Positions 33,633 to 41,700 of a DNA stretch of 64,000 nt are shown one piece after another. The stretch is taken from contig NZ_CP011112.1 in NCBI RefSeq assembly GCF_001190945.1, positions 1,550,001-1,614,000 on the forward strand, written 5' to 3'. The translations under genes were made by a program, and so were the position numbers. The DNA is from Luteipulveratus mongoliensis (GTDB lineage Bacteria > Actinomycetota > Actinomycetes > Actinomycetales > Dermatophilaceae). Every line of letters starts with the position of its first letter. Position 1 is the first letter of the stretch. Below the pieces are notes generated by a model. The model was given only the letters and a program-made list of their open reading frames with translations, was not told the origin of the DNA and searched no databases.

Positions 33633-34072
33633 GCACCTACACGGCAACCGCCGAGCGCGACGGCCGGTTCTGGCTGATCCGCGTCGAGGACGTCGGAGTC
33701 ACGCAGGCGCGTCACCTGCGCGAGGCCGACGCCATGGCGCGCGACCTGGTCGCGGTCACCCTCGACTTCGACCCGGAGGACGTAACTGTCGACATGACGA
33801 TCGTTCTGCCGACGGAGGTTCAGAAGGACATCGACGAAGCGGCCAGGCTGCGAGTCGAGTCGGAGCGTGCAAACCACGACGCGGCGGACCGTGCGCGCAG
33901 CGCCGCACGACGGCTGTCCGCGATGGACATGCCGATCCGCGATGTGGGGGCCGCGCTCGGGGTGTCACATCAGCGGGCGCAGCAGCTGGTCTCGGCAGAC
34001 AAGGCGGCGGCTCGGAAGACTGTCGCGCGGAAGACGGCAGTCTCTCGTCCGCAGCGCGGCGAGAAGGTCTGA
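33629..34072 (+). CDS. hicB: HicB-like antitoxin with C-terminal DNA-binding domain
   Basis: 147 aa from the ATG at 33629 (ATGA overlap with hicA); an in-frame ATG at 33620 adds three residues. The N-terminal half has the partial RNase H fold of HicB (TATAERDGRFWLIRVEDVGVTQAR..., HLREADAMARDLVAVTLD). The C-terminal half has a helix-turn-helix-like segment (MPIRDVGAALGVSHQRAQQLV), then a basic Lys/Arg tail. It should block HicA and bind the palindrome at 33368-33409. A strong terminator follows 19 bp later. Confidence 0.75.
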   Translation: MSTYTATAERDGRFWLIRVEDVGVTQARHLREADAMARDLVAVTLDFDPEDVTVDMTIVLPTEVQKDIDEAARLRVESERANHDAADRARSAARRLSAMDMPIRDVGAALGVSHQRAQQLVSADKAAARKTVARKTAVSRPQRGEKV

Positions 34073-34091
34073 CCCCTCCGGACAGACGAAA

Positions 34092-34119
34092 GCGCCCCAC
34101 CTCCGAAGAGGTGGGGCGC
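34092..34119 (+). terminator. Terminator after hicAB
   Basis: GCGCCCCACCTC / GAGGTGGGGCGC, perfect 12-bp stem with CGAA loop, 19 bp after the hicB stop. It closes the accessory module on the + strand. Confidence 0.8.
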
Positions 34120-34149
34120 GTCGGCGGGCCTACAGATCCCGAGCAGTTA

Positions 34150-34196
34150 GTAGCGCGTCACCAGGCAGGCGGTCACTGTCCGCTCCCTGGTGCTAC
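34150..34196. terminator. Structured hairpin between hicAB and the end of the late operon
   Basis: CACCAGG pairs with CCTGGTG, extended outward by GTAG/CTAC across a 5-nt bulge and inward by GCGG/CCGC. It lies 41 bp beyond the stop of the last late gene (34238, - strand) and could terminate the late transcript. Confidence 0.4.
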
Positions 34197-34237
34197 GACT
34201 TCCGATCCCGTAGCGGAGTCAACGCGACCATCGTACG

Positions 34238-34615
34238 TCAGGGCACCGACAGTGGGTCGCCGATGACGGTCCGCCACGGCCCGAGGATCAGGTCTCGTGA
34301 CTCGGCGTCAGCGCTGGACCGCAGTGCGGCGATGACGAACCGGGTGTTGTCCTGCACTCGACGCAGGCCGCCCACCAGCTCGGGAGCGTCGTAAGGCCGT
34401 TCGCGGCGGGGCTCGTTGTCGAAGGCGTCCCAGTGCTCACGCCAGGATCCGTCGTCGACGGTGTCGGCGGCCATGACCGTGGCGTACGCCGTCTCCCACA
34501 CTGCGGGGTTCTCGTTGTACGCCGCGTCGTACGCGTCGTTGAGTGCCTGCTGCTCGCCGTCCGTGATGTTCGAAGCACGGTCGAGTACGGCGATGATCTG
34601 CTCGGAGGTGGTCAC
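34238..34615 (-). CDS. Hypothetical phage protein at the end of the late operon
   Basis: 125 aa, acidic, mostly helical by composition (SEQIIAVLDRASNITDGEQQALNDAY in part), with a cluster of Trp (WETAYAT, WREHWDAF). No family recognised. It has a good upstream ribosome site (GGAGA) and is the last gene of the leftward late operon. Confidence 0.55.
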   Translation of the reverse strand: MTTSEQIIAVLDRASNITDGEQQALNDAYDAAYNENPAVWETAYATVMAADTVDDGSWREHWDAFDNEPRRERPYDAPELVGGLRRVQDNTRFVIAALRSSADAESRDLILGPWRTVIGDPLSVP

Positions 34616-34646
34616 GGCGTCTCCTGTCTCAGGTGGTCAGCGTAGG

Positions 34647-34823
34647 TCACGGGACGGTCACTCTCGCGAGCTCACGCGACATGTGCAGGCCGACGGCGGA
34701 CACCAGGAAGCACGCCGCGATGAGCAGCGCGCCGGCACGCGGGTGGCACAGGCCGTACTCGAAGCCGTCCCAGAACGTCTTGTCTGCGGCGCGACCGATC
34801 GCGCGCACGTCGGCGGAGGTCAC
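34647..34823 (-). CDS. Small single-helix membrane protein
   Basis: 58 aa from the GTG at 34823, chosen because it overlaps the stop of the upstream tail gene (GTGA). A soluble N-terminal 30 residues (SADVRAIGRAADKTFWDGF) precede one hydrophobic helix (GALLIAACFLVSAVGL) and a short tail. Small helix proteins at the end of late operons can be holins or spanin-like, but nothing here proves it. Confidence 0.5.
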   Translation of the reverse strand: MTSADVRAIGRAADKTFWDGFEYGLCHPRAGALLIAACFLVSAVGLHMSRELARVTVP

Positions 34824-35572
34824 GCGATCACCTCGAGCGTCGTCGGCACCCACGACGTGCCGTTGTAGACCTCGCGGGTCGTTGGGTCCCAGGTGCTGCC
34901 ATTGAAGACGGAGCGCTCGATGTCGGGGTCCGGCACGGCGGTCGGGAAGGTGAGCGCGACGGTGCCGTGCGTCCAGTACGTAGTGGCCGACAGGGTCGCC
35001 GTGGTCGAGTAGCTGCCGGCATCTTCGACGAGCGCGCTACTGACCGAGACGAGATAGTTGAACGCGCCGCCCGCGGTGGACGCATCGGAGTTGATGATGC
35101 TCACGAAGTCGGCGACATCGGAGACGTCATCCGCCCACGCCGTGACCGCGCCCGGCACGCCAGCCTGGTAGCCGGCGAACAGGATGGACAGGACGCGGAT
35201 GTTGCCGGCGTCCACGTCGATCTCTGGGCCGACTGCAGTTGTGCCGGGTGAGCCAGACGCTGTCGTCTCGGGTGTGCCGAACGTGGCCACGCCGACGAAC
35301 TCGACCGCAGCCCATGCGACACGGACGGGAGAGGACCACCCGAACGTGAACGTTGTACCCGTCACGGCCGTCGCCTTGTACACGAAGTTGCCTGAGAAGC
35401 TGGCTACCGACGTGAACCCGGATGGGACGGTCGTCGGCTCGGCGTCACCCGCGAACATGACGATGGCCGTGTTGCCCGAGACCACCGACGAGGGGAATGT
35501 GGCGTCCGCCGTGGTGATGCCCGACGAGTCAGAGTCGCCCTTGGTGGACTGCCGTATGGCTGCTGCGGGCAT
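34820..35572 (-). CDS. Phage tail-associated protein, receptor-binding type
   Basis: 250-aa beta-rich protein dominated by Thr, Val, Ser and Gly, starting ATG at 35572. A jelly-roll-like body (TFPSSVVSGNTAIVMFAGD, then FTSVASFSGNFVYKATAV) is followed by a C-terminal doublet (FNGSTWDPTTREV and YNGTSWVPTTLEV). That short Asn-Gly-x-x-Trp repeat is typical of adhesin tips on actinophage tails. The doublet suggests sugar binding. It probably decorates the tail tip, together with the fibres upstream. Confidence 0.55.
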   Translation of the reverse strand: MPAAAIRQSTKGDSDSSGITTADATFPSSVVSGNTAIVMFAGDAEPTTVPSGFTSVASFSGNFVYKATAVTGTTFTFGWSSPVRVAWAAVEFVGVATFGTPETTASGSPGTTAVGPEIDVDAGNIRVLSILFAGYQAGVPGAVTAWADDVSDVADFVSIINSDASTAGGAFNYLVSVSSALVEDAGSYSTTATLSATTYWTHGTVALTFPTAVPDPDIERSVFNGSTWDPTTREVYNGTSWVPTTLEVIA

Positions 35573-35581
35573 GTCCCCTCC

Positions 35582-36733
35582 TCAGTAGTTCGACAGCAGG
35601 ACGGAGTGGTCGGTCATCGTGTTGTTGATCCATGTCGAGTCGGGGTCTTGTTCGGGGAAGTCGACGTAGGGGCCGTAGTAGCCGCAGTTGCTGTGACTCC
35701 CGACGCCGTCCTTCTCCCACACGTTGTTGGTGACGTCGATGTCGATCGTCTGGCCGGAGTACGCCTTGCCGGGGGTGTCGCCGAAGTAGGCGCAGAACGC
35801 CATCGAGAACACGCCCTCAGGTGTGGCGTAGGTGTTGGCGACGAAGAAGTTGCCGTCAATCTTGTTGTGCTGCACCGCTGCGAAGTCGGGGTAGCCGGTC
35901 AAGGCCGCTGAGCACCCACCGTCGGGTGCGACGAAAGGCGCGTCACACGCGATTCGGTTGTGCGTGATGGTGCTGTACGCGCCGACGCGGATGCCGCTCT
36001 CGTGGAAGCTGCCGGACGGGTCGGTGAACTGGCCGTGGACCCATGAGTCCTCGACGGTGCACTGCCATGCGCAGTCGATCGAGCGGTTGCCTCCGGTGAC
36101 CTCGACACGGGTCGCCGTGAACGGGCCGTGTCCGATGCCGGTCCCGGACGTGTTGCCGACGTTGACCGTGCTGTCGGTGATGGTGAACGACGCGTCCGGG
36201 AAGTCCTCGGCGTAGTTGGCGATCTGGCCGTTGACGACGCTGTTCTTGATGATGACGTTGGACGCCTCGATGTCCAGGTCGCCCGTCACGGTCTTGCCGT
36301 CGATCACGGTCCCGTTGACCGTGATTGTGTTCGGGCCGGTGTACGCCGTGAGCAAGGTTCCAGCAGGGACACCAGTGTTCGACGCGTCCGGCCACTCGTC
36401 AGGCGCGGGCGTAGTCGTCGGCGACGATGTCGGGCTCGCCGTCACCGTGTGCGTGACGGTCTGCGTGACGGTCGATGTCCCGCCGGCCGTGCCGGGGATC
36501 GTGCAGACGACCGAGATGCGGGTGCCCTGCTCGACCTGGTACGCCTTCGGCGACGCCGTGCAGTTCGCGGTCCCGTTCGAGGTGACGGCCGATGCGACGG
36601 TGCCGCCTGCGAGCAGGAGCAGGCCGGCCGTGGCGATCCCGATGGCGGTCTTGGCCCGCTTCGACCTCTTCTTGGTCGGCATCAGTCCCGGGATGGGGGT
36701 GTCGTCTTGGAGGGTCATGGCGCCCCGTTTCAT
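35582..36733 (-). CDS. Membrane-anchored or exported right-handed beta-helix protein
   Basis: 383 aa from the ATG at 36733 (ATGA overlap with the fibre gene; a second ATG at 36718 would skip MKRGA). A basic segment (PTKKRSKRAKTAI) and a hydrophobic helix (residues about 25-43) form a signal anchor. A Thr/Ser/Pro stalk follows (VTQTVTHTVTASPTSSPTT). The rest is a parallel beta-helix of the pectate-lyase type: GKTVTGDLDIEASNVIIKNS, DASFTITDSTVNVGNTSG, RVEVTGGNRSIDC, GIRVGAYSTITHNRI, HNKIDGNFFVANTYAT and TIDIDVTNNVWEKDG, each read as a coil. Phage depolymerases share this fold, but a signal anchor is unusual for a virion protein, so it may act on the host surface. Confidence 0.65.
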   Translation of the reverse strand: MKRGAMTLQDDTPIPGLMPTKKRSKRAKTAIGIATAGLLLLAGGTVASAVTSNGTANCTASPKAYQVEQGTRISVVCTIPGTAGGTSTVTQTVTHTVTASPTSSPTTTPAPDEWPDASNTGVPAGTLLTAYTGPNTITVNGTVIDGKTVTGDLDIEASNVIIKNSVVNGQIANYAEDFPDASFTITDSTVNVGNTSGTGIGHGPFTATRVEVTGGNRSIDCAWQCTVEDSWVHGQFTDPSGSFHESGIRVGAYSTITHNRIACDAPFVAPDGGCSAALTGYPDFAAVQHNKIDGNFFVANTYATPEGVFSMAFCAYFGDTPGKAYSGQTIDIDVTNNVWEKDGVGSHSNCGYYGPYVDFPEQDPDSTWINNTMTDHSVLLSNY

Positions 36734-37872
36734 GATGTGTGGTCCCAGAGGTCGCCAGACAGCGCCCCCGATGGTGCGGTGGAGCCGCCGACCCACTGCA
36801 CGGTGATGTCCGTGCGCGAGGTGGGGCGTGATGGCCAGGCCGAGCCGGTCCAATGGACGGCGAGCGTTGACGTAGCGGGCAGGTCCGCGATTGTCGGCGT
36901 GTAGTTGCCGGCCTTGGCGGTGGTGCTCGTCGTGCCGACGATGGGCGCGAACGTCGTTGGCTTGCCTGTGATGTCAGCCCAAGCGCTCGATCCGCCACCG
37001 GTGCCCGCGCCAATGGCGGTGCGTGCGGCGGCCGCGTCCGTGGCCTTCATGAGCGCGCGGCCTACGGTGGTCGAGTCGGTCAGGTCGCCGACCTCGAGGT
37101 CGACGTCGCCCTGCTTGCCCGCGACCGACAGGACGCTGCCGCTGCCCGCGACGATGCCCTCCACCGTCGCGACGAGACCCGACACCTGGGACACGGCCAC
37201 AGTGAGCGGGTCGGCGCCGGCCGCGGCGTGTGAGCTCGCGTGCGCGGCAGGAGTGAACGTCGCGGGCTTTCCCGTGACCTGCGCCCAGCTCGGCTGGTAG
37301 TCCCCGGCCTTAGCCGTGCTGGAAGTGAGGCCGATCGTGGGCGGGAACGTCGATGGCTTCCCACTGATCTCCGACCAGATGGTCGACCCACCACCACCGC
37401 CACCGCCGGGCAGCACCTTCACTCCGGCGGCGTTCAGCACGTCGCCGTCGGCGTCGAGCTCGGCGATACCGCCAGGCTCGCCCTTGAGCAGGACGGGCGC
37501 CGGAGGCGGGAGGGTCTGCGGGAGCACGACCTCCCGGAGATTGACGCTGCCACCGAGCGGGGTGTCGATGACGTACGTCTCCGTAGCGACCGAGCCGACG
37601 AAGACCACCTTCACCGTGATCTGCCAGCCGAGCGGGGAGTTGTCCGGGTCGTCGTTCGCAGGTAGGGCCAGGTCCAACGACGGGTCGCCCGCGGTGACGT
37701 TCAACGTGCCCGTCGCGAACTGCCCGGCAGGGACGATCACGTCATCGATGGCGTTCGTGATGCGCACCGGGACGGTCACGTAGTACGTGCCCGCGAGCAG
37801 ATCTCCGCTCTGAGATCGCCACGTGCCGTGCGCCTGGCACGTGCCCCAGGATGGTGCCCCAGTCGGCGCCAT
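36730..37872 (-). CDS. Phage tail fibre protein, paralogue A
   Basis: 380 aa. The ATG at 37872 is chosen because it shares a base with the stop of the neighbouring fibre gene (TGATG). An N-terminal beta domain (about 1-120) is followed by a Gly-rich hinge and a shaft with repeated short blocks (WSEISGKPSTF, WAQVTGKPATF, WADITGKPTTF; SVAGKQGDVDLEVGDL; DAAAARTAIGAG). The C-terminal 55 residues (TGSAWPSRPTSRTDITVQW, SGALSGDLWD) closely match the end of paralogue B. This is the modular make-up of siphovirus fibres that bind host surface sugars. Confidence 0.75.
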   Translation of the reverse strand: MAPTGAPSWGTCQAHGTWRSQSGDLLAGTYYVTVPVRITNAIDDVIVPAGQFATGTLNVTAGDPSLDLALPANDDPDNSPLGWQITVKVVFVGSVATETYVIDTPLGGSVNLREVVLPQTLPPPAPVLLKGEPGGIAELDADGDVLNAAGVKVLPGGGGGGGSTIWSEISGKPSTFPPTIGLTSSTAKAGDYQPSWAQVTGKPATFTPAAHASSHAAAGADPLTVAVSQVSGLVATVEGIVAGSGSVLSVAGKQGDVDLEVGDLTDSTTVGRALMKATDAAAARTAIGAGTGGGSSAWADITGKPTTFAPIVGTTSTTAKAGNYTPTIADLPATSTLAVHWTGSAWPSRPTSRTDITVQWVGGSTAPSGALSGDLWDHTS

Positions 37873-38942
37873 CAGCTGCGCTCCACTACGTCGCCCATCA
37901 GCGCGCCGGAGGGGTTGGCGGAGCCGATCGGCCCGTACCAGGTGACCTGTACGTCGGTGCGTGATGTCGGTCGCGCCGGCCATGCGGACCCGCTGTAGGT
38001 GGCGTACATGACCGAGCCGGCCGGGATGTCCGCGGCCGTCGGGGTCCAGCTGCCGACCTTGGCCGTGCCGACCGTCGTACCGATCGTGAGGTTCGACAGC
38101 CCGGCGCCGATCGCCGTGCGGGCGGCAGCGGCGTCGGTGGCCATCATGACGGCCTTGCCGACCGTGGTTGCGTCGGCGATGTCCGCGGTGGCGTGGACGT
38201 GCGACGTGGCCGCCTTGCCCGCGAGGCCGGCCGTCAGGTCCGCGGACGTGGCGTACGACCCGGCGACCTGGGCACCGACGTCGGCGTAACCCAGGACGAC
38301 GGTGCCGGTGTGACCGTTGACGGAGTCAACGGCTCCCGTAGTGCCGACACCGAGCACAGTCCGAGCCGCGGCAGCGTCAGCCGCGGTGAGGACGCCCTTG
38401 CCGACCGTCGACGCGTTGCTGATGTCGTTGGCGACCAGCGTGACCGCGCCCGTCTTGCCCGCGACCGAGGTGACGTCGCCACCGCCACCGCCACCGACGC
38501 CCGACATGTACAGCGCATAGAGCTGGCTGTACTGGGTGGGCGTCAGATCGGGACCGATCGGCGGCGCGGCAACGGACAGGTCGAGCGGGGTGTCGTCGTC
38601 GTACTGCGCGAGGACGTCGATGTCGTGCGACCCGATCGTCGGCCCGCCACCCGCAACGGCGTACGTCACCGAGTACTGGCCGGTGATGAGCCAGATCCCC
38701 GTGGCGTTCTGCGAGTCCACAAGCACACCAGACGAGTTCGTCTGGGCGCCGATCGTCGGCCGCAGAATCGTCACGGGCGTGCTGCCGGCGATACGCGAGA
38801 CGGAGTTCTTCGGCACGAACGTCAGCCCGACGAGCGGGACCGCAGCGTCCGGGAGCCTGCCCGCGTCGGCGCTGTCCGGGTCGGCGGCCAGGACGGTGAA
38901 GACGACCTTCCCGTACGCCAGTCCCGAGGGGAGGTCGGCCAT
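37872..38942 (-). CDS. Phage tail fibre protein, paralogue B
   Basis: 356 aa with ATG at 38942. The N-terminal half (KVVFTVLAADPDSADAGRLP, VGLTFVPKN, FVLVDS-like strands) is a beta-rich attachment domain unlike paralogue A. The second half has the same shaft blocks (SVAGKTGAVTLVANDI, VNGHTGTVVLGYADV, TDAAAARTAIGAG) and the same tip (YSGSAWPARPTSRTDVQVTW, SGALMGDVVE). Paralogues A and B are therefore a tandem pair with a common tip on different bases. Translation is coupled to A. Confidence 0.75.
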   Translation of the reverse strand: MADLPSGLAYGKVVFTVLAADPDSADAGRLPDAAVPLVGLTFVPKNSVSRIAGSTPVTILRPTIGAQTNSSGVLVDSQNATGIWLITGQYSVTYAVAGGGPTIGSHDIDVLAQYDDDTPLDLSVAAPPIGPDLTPTQYSQLYALYMSGVGGGGGGDVTSVAGKTGAVTLVANDISNASTVGKGVLTAADAAAARTVLGVGTTGAVDSVNGHTGTVVLGYADVGAQVAGSYATSADLTAGLAGKAATSHVHATADIADATTVGKAVMMATDAAAARTAIGAGLSNLTIGTTVGTAKVGSWTPTAADIPAGSVMYATYSGSAWPARPTSRTDVQVTWYGPIGSANPSGALMGDVVERS

Positions 38943-38943
38943 G

Positions 38944-39135
38944 TCAGAGCTCCTGGTCGCTCGCAGGCACGTTCAGCGCCGCGAGGATGTTCACGACGGC
39001 GACCTCGCCAGACCAGAGCGCGACCTCGAGCTCGCCGATGTATCCCTTGGCGTTGAGGTACGCGACGACCGGGGCGCCGACCGCGGTGGCGACGTACGCG
39101 ACCTTGCGGACCTTGGGGGAGAGGTTGAGAGTCAT
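38944..39135 (-). CDS. Small membrane protein, holin candidate
   Basis: 63 aa from the ATG at 39135 (MTLNLSPKVRKVAYVA). Two hydrophobic segments (residues about 12-28 and 38-55) are joined by a short turn with Lys/Gly, and the ends are charged, the layout of a class II holin. It stands between the wall-hydrolase genes and the fibres. A ribosome site (GAAGGGAATTC) precedes the start. A structural role cannot be excluded. Confidence 0.55.
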   Translation of the reverse strand: MTLNLSPKVRKVAYVATAVGAPVVAYLNAKGYIGELEVALWSGEVAVVNILAALNVPASDQEL

Positions 39136-39149
39136 GATGAATTCCCTTC

Positions 39150-39848
39150 TCAGAGAGCGCGGTTGAGCATGAGGTAGATCTGCACGGCGGTGTTTCCCTG
39201 GTTTGTCCCGCCGGGTCGCGGGGAGACCTTGGTGCCGACTCGCTTGGCGAGGGCCGCCGCAGTGGCGGGACCGAATGCGCCGTCTTGCTTTGCGCCGCAT
39301 CGGGACTGGATCCAGCGGACGGTGGCGGCGTCGCCGTTGCCGGTGATGGGTAGGCCCGCGACCTTCTGGACCTTGCGCCAGGTGTTGGCGCCCCAATTCC
39401 CATCAATGGCAATGGGATTGCCGGTCGCGGCGAAGTTCGGCGAGCCGATGTGCGTGGACTGGCTGTGCAGCGAGGCGGAGTCGCCGAATCGCTCGTCGCC
39501 GCCGCAGTCGAGGTGCGCGTGCGTGCCGCCCTCGAACCGTGACGCGATGCCCCAGTACGCCGAGTGGTGGAAGAGCTCGCTCAGGAAGAACGCCCGCTCG
39601 CGGCTCGTCGGGGTGACATTCAGGTCGGCAGCCGAGCCGTACTTGCGGCCGGCGTACTTGAACGCCCGCAGCGGCGAGTGCCACGTGAAGGCTCTGGTGA
39701 AGTGGCCCGAGAAGTCGATCGGGTCGTAGTAGCCGTCCTCGTAGACGACCGAGGACAGGCCGCGCTTCTTGGCGAGCGGTAGGAACACGTCGCGGATGAA
39801 GCAGTGCAGGACGACCTGGTGCGTACGGCGGGTGAATCGCAGGCTCAT
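39150..39848 (-). CDS. Putative M15-like wall peptidase with peptidoglycan-binding tail
   Basis: 232 aa from the ATG at 39848 (ATGA overlap with the amidase stop). The N-terminal half has features that recall M15 D,D-peptidases: KYGSAADLN (like the GxAxD metal motif), FFLSELFHHSAYWG, and THAHLDCG (HxH-type motif). The C-terminal half has two peptidoglycan-binding-like units (IDGNWGANTWRKVQKVAGLP; QDGAFGPATAAALAKRVG). It was probably a second lysin or a tail-tip hydrolase. Translational coupling to the amidase suggests that both take part in lysis. Confidence 0.55.
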   Translation of the reverse strand: MSLRFTRRTHQVVLHCFIRDVFLPLAKKRGLSSVVYEDGYYDPIDFSGHFTRAFTWHSPLRAFKYAGRKYGSAADLNVTPTSRERAFFLSELFHHSAYWGIASRFEGGTHAHLDCGGDERFGDSASLHSQSTHIGSPNFAATGNPIAIDGNWGANTWRKVQKVAGLPITGNGDAATVRWIQSRCGAKQDGAFGPATAAALAKRVGTKVSPRPGGTNQGNTAVQIYLMLNRAL

Positions 39849-40762
39849 CGCGTGAACGCCCCGTTCTTGTTCAGCAGGTAGTCCTCGCAGGCGGCACGGG
39901 TCGCGGTGTCCCAGGCCCCGGATGCCTTGAGCGAGTAGCCGATCGAGTCGTCGGACAGGTACGCCTGGACGGCTGCGACGAGGGAGGACGGGTTGGACAC
40001 GACGCCGTCGTCGGTGGTGCCCATCCGCTGCTGCCAGGGCGTGACGGTGTCGACCTTCAGCACGCCGACCGTGGGGAACGTGGTCTGGCCGAGGACGTAC
40101 CGAAGGCGGGCGTGAGCCGCCCACGACATCTCGAGCGTCTGCGTGGCCGGCTTCGGCTGCATCAGCTGCAGGACGCGTGTCATGTTCAGCGCGCCGGGGT
40201 CGCCGTGGAAGTTGGGGTCAGGCGCGTGCTGGTGGCCGAGCCATCCGGCGTACGACTTGAACGCCGCCAGTGACAGGCGGATCCCGTTGTCGACGCCGGC
40301 GGACGCCGGGTATGCCTTCCACTTCACCGAGGACGTCGCGGGGATGCCGCACGCCTTGCCGATGATCGCGAGCGACTCGGCCAGATATTTCAGGCCAGCC
40401 TCGCCAAGGTCTGGCAGGTAGTACGCCATGTGCCCGCGCTTGGTGGCGGTCGCCTTGTCGCAGTAGCCGACGATCTCGACCTGAACTGCGGCGCACGCGA
40501 TCGCGACAGACCCTCGTAGCGCACGAGATCCGACATTGGCCGGGACGTGCTGCCGACGCGCCATGCGGTACGGGTCGATGGTGAAGTTCGGGTTCGTCGC
40601 TCCACCCTCGTAGCCGGGCAGGTTCGGAGACTCCGTGGAGTGCGCGAGCCCGCAAGGGGTCGCATCCATCGCGGCCGGCTGGCCTCCGCTCAGCGCGGGG
40701 TAGAAGGCGAGGGACCCGTACGGGTGCGCGTCTCGGGAGAACTCGGGTAGCCAGGTGGGCAT
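39845..40762 (-). CDS. Phage endolysin, N-acetylmuramoyl-L-alanine amidase type
   Basis: 305 aa from the ATG at 40762, which has AAGGAG 6 nt before it (an alternative ATG at 40780 is weaker). Zinc-amidase marks are GLAHSTESPNLPGYEGG (first metal His near 40), VQVEIVGYCD on the central strand, and GHQHAPDPNFHGDPGALN (late metal His in the HxDPG form, near 195). The C-terminal about 100 residues are a wall-binding or peptidoglycan-binding-like region (ALNKNGAF-type ending LLNKNGAFTR). It has no signal peptide, so it needs a holin. It cuts the bond between MurNAc and L-Ala. Confidence 0.82.
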   Translation of the reverse strand: MPTWLPEFSRDAHPYGSLAFYPALSGGQPAAMDATPCGLAHSTESPNLPGYEGGATNPNFTIDPYRMARRQHVPANVGSRALRGSVAIACAAVQVEIVGYCDKATATKRGHMAYYLPDLGEAGLKYLAESLAIIGKACGIPATSSVKWKAYPASAGVDNGIRLSLAAFKSYAGWLGHQHAPDPNFHGDPGALNMTRVLQLMQPKPATQTLEMSWAAHARLRYVLGQTTFPTVGVLKVDTVTPWQQRMGTTDDGVVSNPSSLVAAVQAYLSDDSIGYSLKASGAWDTATRAACEDYLLNKNGAFTR

Positions 40763-40785
40763 GGCAGGCTCCTTGGGCATGGGAA

Positions 40786-40809
40786 AGCCCCCGTCGAATG
40801 ACGAGGGCT
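40786..40809 (-). terminator. Intrinsic terminator upstream of the endolysin gene
   Basis: On the - strand AGCCCTCGTC-ATTC-GACGGGGGCT forms a 10-bp stem with one G-T pair, then TTTCC. It lies between the coiled-coil membrane gene (ends 40825) and the amidase start (40762). It may lower lysin expression until late. Confidence 0.55.
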
Positions 40810-40824
40810 GTAAGGGGTGTTCGG

Positions 40825-41265
40825 TCAGTGGCCGGCGTCCCACTGGGTTTGCTCGGCGAGCTCGAGGACCCAGTCCGGGGTGTCCGGCGGCGGAGGGTTC
40901 GCACCCTCCTGAAGCCAGCGGTAGATCGCGCGTGCCCAGGTCTCCATGTGCGTGATCCGCGAGACGAGGACCTCGCGGTCCTGCTTCCAGGCGTGGCGCT
41001 CGGCGGAGTGACGCTGCTCCAGGGCCTCGACGCGCTCCTCCAGGCCCTTGATGGTCTTGCCCTGGGCGGTGATCGTTTCGCCTTGGCCGTTGATGGTCAG
41101 ACCGGCCTTGTCGCTGATCTCTTGCCAGACCTTGTCCGCCTGGGCCTTGGTCAGGGTGGTCACGGCCGCGTCCTGGCGGTGCTTGAAGATGTAGCCGATG
41201 AGCGTTGCGAGTGTCGGCGTTCCCACGAGGACCACGAGAACCTTGACGACATCGTCGACGTTCAC
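40825..41265 (-). CDS. Membrane-anchored coiled-coil protein, lysis-region
   Basis: 146 aa with ATG at 41265. One N-terminal hydrophobic segment (VVKVLVVLVGTPTLATLIGYIF) is followed by a long charged helix with heptads (TIKGLEERVEALEQRHSAERHAWKQD read in two parts, residues about 65-100) and a Pro-rich tail. This order, a single helix and then a coiled coil, fits a holin-like or spanin-like helper in actinophage lysis cassettes. It starts 3 bp after the four-helix membrane gene. Confidence 0.6.
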   Translation of the reverse strand: MNVDDVVKVLVVLVGTPTLATLIGYIFKHRQDAAVTTLTKAQADKVWQEISDKAGLTINGQGETITAQGKTIKGLEERVEALEQRHSAERHAWKQDREVLVSRITHMETWARAIYRWLQEGANPPPPDTPDWVLELAEQTQWDAGH

Positions 41266-41268
41266 GGC

Positions 41269-41700
41269 TCAGTCCTCGCGGGTGATCTGCTCGACGGACT
41301 GCAGTGCGCGGCCCCGCTCGCGGATGGCCTGGGCTGAGCGTCCGAAACAGCCTGCGGCGATGAAGCCGAACACCAGCAGCGTTGCCAGCGGGCCGAATCC
41401 GCGGTCCAGGTAGATCGACCACACGTAGGCGCCGACCTCCGCACCGAGGATCGCTACACCGACGCCCTCCAGGAACAGCCCGAACAGGCGGCGGGGGAGC
41501 AGGGCGCCGACGAACGCGGCGCCCGACCCGACGAGCAGTGGGATCTGCCAGGCGAGCTCAAGACCCCCGGTGACCTCGTCCATGGCGTGCGCCTCGGTCC
41601 GCCCGATGAGATAGCAGATCGACAGCGCGAAGAAGCCGGCGTACACGGCGATGGCGATCGGGTGCCGTGCCGTGGTCGGCGAGAACGGGTCGCGGTTCAC
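41269..41700 (-). CDS. Multi-helix membrane protein, holin candidate
   Basis: 143 aa from the GTG at 41700, overlapping the upstream stop by 4 nt. Four hydrophobic segments (about 16-32, 50-66, 72-90 and 100-118) with short loops and a charged C terminus. Together with the coiled-coil protein it makes a two-protein lysis pair typical of actinophages. Which of the two forms the hole cannot be told. Confidence 0.6.
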   Translation of the reverse strand: MNRDPFSPTTARHPIAIAVYAGFFALSICYLIGRTEAHAMDEVTGGLELAWQIPLLVGSGAAFVGALLPRRLFGLFLEGVGVAILGAEVGAYVWSIYLDRGFGPLATLLVFGFIAAGCFGRSAQAIRERGRALQSVEQITRED

